NCBI RefSeq assembly: GCF_014495685.1 | Contig: NZ_JACTVI010000002.1 | Location: forward strand, 221,700 to 285,699 | From: Streptomyces sp. TRM68367 | Lineage (GTDB): Bacteria; Actinomycetota; Actinomycetes; Streptomycetales; Streptomycetaceae | Direction: 5' to 3' | DNA length: 64,000 bases | In this document: positions 58,931 to 64,000 of the stretch, in pieces | Layout: each line of letters begins with the position of its first letter | Numbering within the stretch: the stretch's first letter is position 1 | Notes under the pieces: model-generated | What the model was told of the DNA's origin: nothing | The model's database searches: none | Seen by the model: only the letters and a program-made list of their open reading frames with translations | Made by a program: the position numbers and the translations under genes

Positions 58931-60175
58931 ATGGCAGCAGATCCGTTCGCCGAACTACTCCGTCAGCTGCGCCGTAACGCGGACCGATCGCAGGATGAGC
59001 AGGCGGATGCGATCAACGCGGCCTCGGGCCGGGCGACGGTGACCCGCCGAGAGGTCAGTCGGTACGAGAACGGTGAGAACGTCCCTACGAACCACACACT
59101 TGGGCACATCGCTGTGGCCTGCGGCGTCCCATTGGAGCCGCTCCTGCGGGAGGCGAAGGCCGCCCGAGTCAGGCGGAGGAAGAAGGACGACGCTGAAGGG
59201 GAGGACCTGGACGACGTGAAGCGCCGAACGCTGCTGGGAGGCGCCATCGTCGGCGCGGCTGCCGCTGCCGAGCCTTGGGGCCGACTCGCCTACGCGCTCA
59301 GCAAGGGAGCCAGGATCGACCCCGAGTCCGCGTCGGTGCTCATCGATCACGCGGCCGAGTTGCATGTGGACGAGCTGAGTGAAGGCGCACGCAGTTTGCA
59401 GCACCGGGTCGAGTCTCACCTCGACGCGATCACGGCGGCCCTTCCCCGCGCTGGCGGCCACGAGCGAGCGCTGACCATCGCGGCGGGGGAAACCGCGGCC
59501 CTTGCCGGATGGGTCGCCTGGGACCTGGGGGAACACGATAAGGCTGCTGCCTATTACCGGGTGACCTCGGAGTGCGCGAAGGAGGCCGGGCACCCGCCCT
59601 TGCGCGCCCTGGCGCTTGGCTACGCGAGCTACGGTGCCGCTACCCCGGGTAAGGCGCTGGAGATGCTGTCACAGGCGGCTCAGGATGTGCGGGGGCATGG
59701 CAACGCGACAGCTGCGGCGTGGGCATTGGGACGGTACGCGGAGGAAGCGGCTCAATCAGCTGACGAAGCCGGCGCTCTCCGGGCCCTGGAGCAGGCGAGA
59801 TTCGCGTATGACTTCGCGAATCACACGAGCGAGCAGGCGTGGGTCCGCTTCGTGACGCCGTACCGGATGGACTCACTGGCGCTTTCGGTATACGGCGAAC
59901 TCAAGCGCCAAGAACTGACGGTCACAGCCGACTCCGCGGTCGAGCGCCTCGGTAAGGGACTGCCTGAGTCTGGAGTGGTGGTCCTCGGGGACCTGGCGTC
60001 GGCGCTTCTGCGCGGCGGCGACGTAGACCGTGGGGCCTACGTCGCGCGCCAGTTCGCCGCAGCAGCGGAGTCAAAGCCGAACACCATGGGACGTCAGCGG
60101 GCGCAGAGCATCGCTGCCTGGCTCCCCGACACGGAGCGCGACCTGGCCGGCCACTTGCTGGCGTTCGCGTCGTGA
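58931..60175 (+). CDS. XRE family regulator with helical repeat domain
   Basis: This 414-residue regulator has an N-terminal HTH (FAELLRQLRRNADRSQDEQADAINAASG, TRREVSRYENGENVPTNHTLGHIAVACG) followed by a Tat-like RRTLLGG motif and a long helical part. The helical part has several TPR-like units (AYYRVTSECAKEAGHPPLRALALGY). This architecture is common for Streptomyces regulators of secondary metabolism and development. It starts at the ATG after GATAGAGG. It is the only regulator beside the 42.5-58.8 kb operon and probably controls it. Confidence 0.88.
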   Translation: MAADPFAELLRQLRRNADRSQDEQADAINAASGRATVTRREVSRYENGENVPTNHTLGHIAVACGVPLEPLLREAKAARVRRRKKDDAEGEDLDDVKRRTLLGGAIVGAAAAAEPWGRLAYALSKGARIDPESASVLIDHAAELHVDELSEGARSLQHRVESHLDAITAALPRAGGHERALTIAAGETAALAGWVAWDLGEHDKAAAYYRVTSECAKEAGHPPLRALALGYASYGAATPGKALEMLSQAAQDVRGHGNATAAAWALGRYAEEAAQSADEAGALRALEQARFAYDFANHTSEQAWVRFVTPYRMDSLALSVYGELKRQELTVTADSAVERLGKGLPESGVVVLGDLASALLRGGDVDRGAYVARQFAAAAESKPNTMGRQRAQSIAAWLPDTERDLAGHLLAFAS

Positions 60176-60225
60176 GCCATCCCGGCGAGCAGGCTCGGTG
60201 ACGGTGAGGCGCCGGGTGGCGTGCC

Positions 60226-60552
60226 CTACTGCGGGTGAGTCTCCTCGACCACCCAGGACAGGTACGCCTCCGATCCTCCGGTCACGGGCAGCGTGATCCA
60301 CTGGGGGACGTCATACGGATGCTTCTCATGCAGCCACGCCTCCAGTGCCGGGAGACGGTCCGTTGACGTCATGTACGAGATCCGCCACTCCTGCGCCGTC
60401 TCGACCTTCCCCTTCCACCAGTAGAAGGCGGTGATAGGCGCATCGATGTGAACGCCCGCTGCCAGCTTGCTCTCAACCGCGCCTCGGGCCAGTGCCTTCG
60501 CCTGATCCTCGTCGTCACTGGTCGTCTGCGCGATCACAATCTCGTGGGTCAT
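60226..60552 (-). CDS. cutA: Divalent cation tolerance protein CutA
   Basis: This 108-residue protein has the CutA fold, which forms trimers in the cytoplasm: EIVIAQTTSDDEDQAKALARGAVESKLAAGVHIDAPITAFYWWKGKVETAQEWRISYMTS, then LHEKHPYDVPQW, the conserved late motif. CutA was linked to copper tolerance in E. coli, but its role is debated. It lies far from the copper island here and may be unrelated. The ATG is the first codon of the family core. Confidence 0.92.
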   Translation of the reverse strand: MTHEIVIAQTTSDDEDQAKALARGAVESKLAAGVHIDAPITAFYWWKGKVETAQEWRISYMTSTDRLPALEAWLHEKHPYDVPQWITLPVTGGSEAYLSWVVEETHPQ

Positions 60553-60631
60553 GCATCTACCTCTCCAGCTCGGGTACCGCGACCCTACTCAGCCGTCCAG
60601 CGCATGCCGACGGGCGGTCGCTACCGGTGAG

Positions 60632-60652
60632 GGTGGGTGGGACTCACCCACC
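60632..60652 (+). terminator. 8-bp hairpin upstream of cutA
   Basis: GGTGGGTG and CACCCACC form a perfect 8-bp stem with a 5-nt loop. It lies between the divergent-facing small frames and cutA. Direction and purpose are unclear; it may be a bidirectional terminator. Confidence 0.4.
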
Positions 60653-60660
60653 GACCTGGA

Positions 60661-60828
60661 TCACTCAGGCGGCAGCCCGTCATCCCGGGTGGCGCGTCGC
60701 TTCGACGCCACGGTGAAGGTCCTCTCGTCGACGAGGTCGTGTAACGGCTTCGTGATGCAGGTATCGGCGCATGCCTTGCGCCTCAACGGGTCCGTGGAGA
60801 AGGGCTCCAGGCAGCTGGCGGTATGCAT
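60661..60828 (-). CDS. Possible 55-residue protein beside a strong hairpin
   Basis: The frame from ATG 60828 to TGA 60661 contains three Cys (ASCLEPF, ACADTC), then LVDERTFTVASKRRATRDDG. Codon use is normal for the organism. No family is recognised. The 59-nt hairpin starts 6 nt upstream of the ATG, so the structure would cover the ribosome-binding region. Either the peptide is structurally controlled or this frame is chance. Confidence 0.3.
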   Translation of the reverse strand: MHTASCLEPFSTDPLRRKACADTCITKPLHDLVDERTFTVASKRRATRDDGLPPE

Positions 60829-60834
60829 TCTGCT

Positions 60835-60893
60835 GAAGTCGGCCCGGGAAACGGGCCGGTCGAAAGACCGGAACCGCGCCCCGGGCCGACTTC
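60835..60893. ncRNA. 59-nt nested hairpin with GAAA tetraloop
   Basis: GAAGTCGGCCCGGG (60835-60848) and CCCGGGCCGACTTC (60880-60893) form a perfect 14-bp outer stem. Inside, CCGGTC-GAAA-GACCGG (60856-60871) is a perfect 6-bp stem with a GNRA-type GAAA loop on the plus strand. A competing stem GGCCCG/CGGGCC (60841-60846 with 60852-60857) would exclude the outer one. This suggests a switching or structured RNA element, or a strong terminator. No known family is recognised. Confidence 0.5.
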
Positions 60894-61070
60894 ACCACAT
60901 TCGCCCACGGCAGACAGGAAATAGCTCCGAAAGACTGGATAGCTGCGCCGGGTCCATGTCAACGTACAACGTCCCGTAGAACATCAGGCCAGACGGTGCT
61001 ACTGCTCGGCTGCGGTCAGGATTCCGGAAATCCTCGGAATGACACGCCGTATGAGTTGTCCCCTGCTGGC

Positions 61071-61496
61071 GTGGCCCCAACCTGGGAGGCGCATCTGTCT
61101 GAGTCGGCTATCCGATCCGCCCGCTTCATGTCACCCGCGCTCTTTGCCCTTGGCGCACTGAACGCTTGGGCCGGCCAAACGGCGGGTGACTACCTTGCAG
61201 TATCCAACGGGCTCTGTGTCTGCGTCTGCGCGGCCGGCCTGTTCGGTGAAGATCTCCTGCAACGGGGATACCGAGGTGATCGCATCGTCCTCGCGTATGT
61301 TGCACGGCATCCCGGTGCCACTACGCGGCAAGTGGCGCAGACCCTCGGGATTCCCGAGCGCCGCGCCACGGCGAATCTCGACCGGCTTACGGTCGACGGC
61401 CTGCTGGTAGTCGTCTCAGAGGGCGCGCCCCGAGCCCTGCGCTCGTATCTGCTTGCCCTCGGCGACGGCGAGCCCAAGCAGATGCCGGGCTCGTGA
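61071..61496 (+). CDS. Winged-helix DNA-binding protein
   Basis: This protein of about 141 residues has a hydrophobic N-terminal half (ALFALGALNAWAGQTAGDYLAVSNGLCVCVCAAGLFG). The C-terminal part is MarR/IclR-like: RIVLAYVARHPGATTRQVAQTLGIPERRATANLDRLTVDGLLVVVSEG. A regulator with a membrane or dimerisation part is possible. The start is uncertain: GTG 61071 is used, and ATG 61128 is also open. No operator is visible. Confidence 0.55.
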   Translation: MAPTWEAHLSESAIRSARFMSPALFALGALNAWAGQTAGDYLAVSNGLCVCVCAAGLFGEDLLQRGYRGDRIVLAYVARHPGATTRQVAQTLGIPERRATANLDRLTVDGLLVVVSEGAPRALRSYLLALGDGEPKQMPGS

Positions 61497-61518
61497 TGCG
61501 GCGCGCAACATAGACCAC

Positions 61519-61545
61519 GATCGCCGGTTAGCCAAACCGGCGATC
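61519..61545 (+). terminator. Perfect 11-bp hairpin after the winged-helix gene
   Basis: GATCGCCGGTT and AACCGGCGATC form a perfect stem with a 5-nt loop, 23 nt after the stop at 61496. No U-tract follows, as is usual in actinomycetes. Probably a terminator. Confidence 0.65.
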
Positions 61546-61767
61546 CTCACGACCATTGAGGAGTTCGCGGCAGCTGCGCTTGGCGGTGGAGCTGTTGTGG
61601 ACGCCGTGGCGGCACCGGAACTCGGTGGTCGAAGAGCAGGGTGCTGTCCTCGGCTGCACACATGACCGCGGTGCCCGTCGCGCAATCGCTAAGGCACCTC
61701 GCCGAGGGAGATGCGCAGTGGCTGTCTGGCCGAAGAATTCCGGTGGAGCGACCGAGGGCGTGACGAT
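61546..61767. other. Gap before the excisionase gene
   Basis: No gene is seen here. A frame in this stretch is out of frame with the downstream HTH gene. It could hold the promoter of the xis-int pair. Confidence 0.3.
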
Positions 61768-61950
61768 TTGACCGCCGGCGGGAGCAATCGCTTGCTGACA
61801 CCGGAAGAGGTTGCCGCGTGGCTCAAGGTGAGCGAAATCACCGTGAAGAACAAGTACCGGACGTGGGGGATTAAGGCCCAGAAGGTCGGCCGTCTCCTGC
61901 GATTCCGTGAGCGCGACATAGTCGCCTACCTAGAAGAAAACTATGGGTAA
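61768..61950 (+). CDS. xis: Excisionase-like small HTH protein
   Basis: This 60-residue protein is a MerR-type winged HTH: LLTPEEVAAWLKVSEITVKNKYRTWGIKAQKVGRLLRFRERDIVAYLEENYG. Such proteins are encoded before integrases of integrative elements and direct excision. The TTG at 61768 follows GAGGGCG; an ATG further upstream (61711) has a poorly spaced site. It is 38 nt before the integrase start, so the two are likely co-transcribed. Confidence 0.72.
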   Translation: MTAGGSNRLLTPEEVAAWLKVSEITVKNKYRTWGIKAQKVGRLLRFRERDIVAYLEENYG

Positions 61951-61988
61951 GGCTGTTTGGCCATGCCTCGGTATGTGAAAGGGGCCGC

Positions 61989-63224
61989 GTGGCTACCGTT
62001 TTCCAGCGCTGCAAGACCGACAAGCGGAACAAGAACTATCCGTGCGAGAAGGTGCGATGCGGGCATGACTGGACCGTTCGCTTCCGCGAGCCCGGAGGCC
62101 GCACTGGACGGCAGCGCGAGGAGAGCTTCGCGAAGAAGACACAGGCAGAGGCTCACGGCGTCAAAATGGAGGCCGATAAAGACCAGGGTGTCTACATCGA
62201 CCCAAGCGCCGGAAAGATAAGTCTGCGGGTGTACGCAGACGACTGGCTGCAACGCCGGAGTGTCGGTGAATCGACAGCCTCGAACTACCAGGGATTTCTC
62301 GACAACCACCTCGTGCCGCACCTTGGGGCGAAGACGCTTGTCTCGATCACGAAGCGAGACATCGAGCACTTCAAGGCGGCGATCCTCAAGGTTCTCGCGG
62401 AAAGTACCGTGCACGACCGCATGAAGATGGTGAAGCACATCTTCTGGTCGGCCAAAGAGGAAAAGCTGATCCAAGAGGATCCGACGAAGGGCGTCGACAC
62501 CAAGCCCACTAACGTCGCGGTCGACGAGGATGAGATCCCGACGCTGGTGGAGGTAAACCTCATCCATCAGCACATCTCGCCTCAGTACAAGCTGACGGTC
62601 CCCCTGCAGGCCGGCGCGGGCCTGCGCATCAGTGAGGCGCTGGCGTTCCACACCGGCTGCCTGCGTGATGACTTCATCCGGGTTCGCTGGCAGATCAGCG
62701 CGAAGGCCAACCGCGAGGACTGCAAGACGAGGCTCGTTCCGCTCAAGCACCGGCAGGAGGGCGAGTACCGCGATGTGCCGGTGGCGCCGTTCATCGTCGA
62801 CGAATGTCATGAGCATGAGGTCACATGGCGGCCGATCCCCCTTGAGTTTCAGGACAAGGCCGGACGGCCGCGGGTGGTCGAGGTCTTCTTTCCGCCGCGC
62901 GATCGCGGGAAGGGCGTCATGCCCACGGCTACCACCTACGCGTACCACTTCCGGAAGGCGCAGATCGCGGCTGGCCTCACCAAGCCCGATGGGACCGCGA
63001 AGTACACCCCGCACTCGCTGCGGCACTTCTTCGCCTCGACCGCATTGGCAAACAGCGTGCCGATCCACGAGGTCTCGCGCTGGCTCGGCCACAAGTCGAT
63101 CAAGACCACCGTGGACATCTACGGTCACCTGGTCCCCGAGGCGTGGGATCGTTGTCGAGACGTCATGCAGAACGCCATGCGCCCGGCGGTGACAGACTCG
63201 GACGAGTCTGCCTCCGCAGCGTGA
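61989..63224 (+). CDS. int: Tyrosine recombinase/integrase
   Basis: This is a 411-residue integrase. The N-terminal part has C-x4-C-x2-C-like cysteines (RCKTDKRNKNYPCEKVRCGHDW) that may form a small zinc ribbon. A core-binding domain (LRVYADDWLQRRSVGESTASNY) and the catalytic domain follow. The domain has the first Arg in LQAGAGLRISEALAF, H-x2-R in HSLRHFFAS, the second His in WLGHKSIKTT and the Tyr nucleophile in VDIYGHL. It is preceded by AAAGGGG and a GTG start. It would integrate and excise an element; its att site is not clear, and no tRNA gene is seen. Confidence 0.9.
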   Translation: MATVFQRCKTDKRNKNYPCEKVRCGHDWTVRFREPGGRTGRQREESFAKKTQAEAHGVKMEADKDQGVYIDPSAGKISLRVYADDWLQRRSVGESTASNYQGFLDNHLVPHLGAKTLVSITKRDIEHFKAAILKVLAESTVHDRMKMVKHIFWSAKEEKLIQEDPTKGVDTKPTNVAVDEDEIPTLVEVNLIHQHISPQYKLTVPLQAGAGLRISEALAFHTGCLRDDFIRVRWQISAKANREDCKTRLVPLKHRQEGEYRDVPVAPFIVDECHEHEVTWRPIPLEFQDKAGRPRVVEVFFPPRDRGKGVMPTATTYAYHFRKAQIAAGLTKPDGTAKYTPHSLRHFFASTALANSVPIHEVSRWLGHKSIKTTVDIYGHLVPEAWDRCRDVMQNAMRPAVTDSDESASAA

Positions 63225-63225
63225 C

Positions 63226-63451
63226 GTGCTGGATGTGCTGGATGAGTCCCGACGGTGCTGGATCGGTGCTGGATATGATCAGCGTGACGGGCGTTTCCGC
63301 AGGTGAGAGCTCTGCGTTGAACGTTCCGCTTCAATGTGTAGTGGCTGACGTACCACCACGTCACTGATCTGGCAAACATGCAGGTCGTAAGGGGTCCGAC
63401 TGTTCGGGGTCGGGCCCCTGGCTTTTTCCCGTGCTGGGATCGTGCTGGGAT
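63226..63451. repeat. GTGCTGGAT direct repeats after the integrase gene
   Basis: GTGCTGGAT occurs at 63226, 63235, 63255 and 63266. The variant GTGCTGGGAT occurs at 63431 and 63442. Repeats of this type next to an integrase are candidates for arm-type integrase binding sites or for part of the attachment site. The exact crossover sequence is not identified. Confidence 0.55.
63391..63427 (+). terminator. Rho-independent-type terminator after int
   Basis: GGGGTCCGAC (63391-63400) pairs with GTCGGGCCCC (63409-63418) with one T-G pair, and TTTTT follows at 63423-63427. It ends the integrase transcript. Confidence 0.75.
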
Positions 63452-63507
63452 GCTGGGAGGCTCCCGTGCTGAGTCGTGCACCGCGGCGGTCGGCGAGGGG
63501 GAGGTAG

Positions 63508-63651
63508 ATGGCGCGAACGGCCCTTCCTCTTCCCCCCGAGGAACGCACCACCGGTACCCGCGTACGGCGGGAACGCCTCGTCGTGGCTCATATCGACGGT
63601 CCGTTGCGCGACGATGCCCCCACGCTCCTGCTGCGCTACCGCGACCGCTGA
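63508..63651 (+). CDS. Small hypothetical protein
   Basis: This is a 47-residue frame from ATG 63508, after GGGGGAGG, to TGA 63651. The sequence is basic in the middle (TRVRRERLVVAHIDGPLRDD) and ends LLLRYRDR. It has no recognised domain. The ribosome site is good and codon use is plausible. It could be a fragment of a longer gene. Confidence 0.35.
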   Translation: MARTALPLPPEERTTGTRVRRERLVVAHIDGPLRDDAPTLLLRYRDR

Positions 63652-63672
63652 CCTTCCCCTGGCCGGCACACC

Positions 63673-63798
63673 TCACTGGCCCCAGTACGGCTCGCTCGCC
63701 TCCCGTACCCGGCCGTCCGCCTCCAGCACCAGAAAGCGGTCGAAGCTCCTGGCGAACCAGCGGTCGTGGGTGACCGCGAGAACGGTCCCCTGGTGTAG
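63673..63798 (-). pseudogene. C-terminal fragment of an ABC-F ATPase
   Basis: The last about 40 residues match ABC-F proteins: TVLAVTHDRWFARSFDRFLVLEADGRV, ending EPYWGQ. The two ATPase domains and linker are missing upstream, where the sequence leads instead into other debris and an IS end. ABC-F proteins protect ribosomes from antibiotics. This fragment has no such function. Confidence 0.6.
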
Positions 63799-63909
63799 CC
63801 CTTCCGCTCGCGCAGCACCCTGTCGAGACGAGCGTTGACCGAGCCGCCCAGGCAATGGTTGCCGATCAGCATCGCGTCCCAGGACGGGTCCGCAGCACCT
63901 GGCGCGACC

Positions 63910-64000
63910 CGGCCTAGGTCCTGTCTGGAGTTCGGATCACGAGTGTGGTGCGATGCTGCGGAGCCAGAGCATCGCACCACACAGGTGCAGTCCGGCCTCG
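63910..64000 (-). mobile_element. Insertion sequence end, cut by the window edge
   Basis: From about 63914 the sequence looks like an IS terminus: GGTCCTGTCTGGAGTTCGGATC, followed by the end of a transposase gene. The other end lies beyond the window. A 14-bp inverted repeat (TGTGGTGCGATGCT/AGCATCGCACCACA) sits within the coding end and is probably coincidental to codon use. The target duplication cannot be determined. Confidence 0.5.
63937..64000 (-). CDS. Transposase, C-terminal part
   Basis: The only visible residues are EAGLHLCGAMLWLRSIAPHS before TGA 63937-63939. The A-G-L-H-L-x-x-A-M-L-W-L-R pattern matches the C-terminus of IS5-type DDE transposases. The rest is outside the window, so the family is tentative. 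Confidence 0.5.
   Translation of the reverse strand, partial: EAGLHLCGAMLWLRSIAPHS

Noticed and set aside
61688..61700. Additional CTAAGG site near the excisionase
   Set aside because: Only one half-site is present (gctaaggcac) and no second arm at the correct spacing; not counted as an operator.
63350..63430. tRNA gene as integrase attachment site
   Set aside because: No cloverleaf or T-loop motif is present; the hairpin with a T-run is a terminator.
1..64000. CRISPR array
   Set aside because: No regular repeat-spacer structure was seen; the only tandem repeats are the 14-bp unit at 21691 and the short integrase-side repeats.

Overview
The window looks like chromosomal DNA of a Streptomyces or close relative. 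It is very GC-rich, uses GTG and TTG starts freely, packs operons with 4-nt ATGA/GTGA overlaps, and carries families typical of that group (DUF6153, DUF3105, DUF2752, DUF6082-like, VanW, XRE-TPR regulators). These calls come from reading the sequence and from family knowledge; no search was run.

Layout. (1) 0.4-7 kb: an ABC exporter coupled to a NarL-type two-component system, then a VanW protein. (2) 7-10.4 kb: TerC, a TVP38/TMEM64 protein and an acetyltransferase. (3) 9.3-35 kb: a metal-handling island, probably for copper. It holds a CopC-CopD fusion, two HMA chaperones, a CopA-type P1B-ATPase, a SafE/TauE-cupredoxin fusion, DUF305/DUF3105/DUF6153 proteins, an ApbE and ferric-reductase-like pair, a Met-rich protein, a SigE-like ECF sigma factor, a BlaI-M56 repressor/protease pair and a MerR regulator. 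Two families of very small membrane proteins with Cys/Met motifs (called A and B here) recur in it. A 15-bp dyad (consensus CCTwrG-N3-CywAGG) lies at the promoters of most of its units, including blaI. (4) 35-42.4 kb: an orphan cyclodipeptide synthase, a second inverted copy of a two-gene copper-island cassette, and a ruined arsenic operon (arsO-arsI-MFS) with fragments of other genes. (5) 42.5-58.9 kb: a tightly coupled minus-strand operon that looks biosynthetic. It has a CMP-Kdo-synthetase-like enzyme, Nudix, NAD-binding, epimerase, kinases, methyltransferases, glycosyltransferases, an O-carbamoyltransferase and a thymidylate-synthase homologue with a cytidine-type active site. A divergent XRE regulator stands at its head. 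(6) 59-64 kb: CutA, a winged-helix protein, an excisionase/integrase pair, and a truncated IS at the window edge.

How the parts may work together. In the copper island the M56 membrane protease and BlaI repressor probably control the A/B small proteins, CopCD, the Met-rich protein and associated redox genes through the shared operator. copZ-copA has its own MerR-type promoter with a 19-bp spacer. The island is partly decayed: thioredoxin-like (TlpA), CcdA, two DUF305 genes, a methyltransferase and one gene in each duplicated cassette are broken. In the 42.5-58.9 kb operon the gene content suggests a carbamoylated, glycosylated product built from a CMP-activated sugar or a C5-modified cytidine nucleotide. 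The product cannot be read from the sequence.
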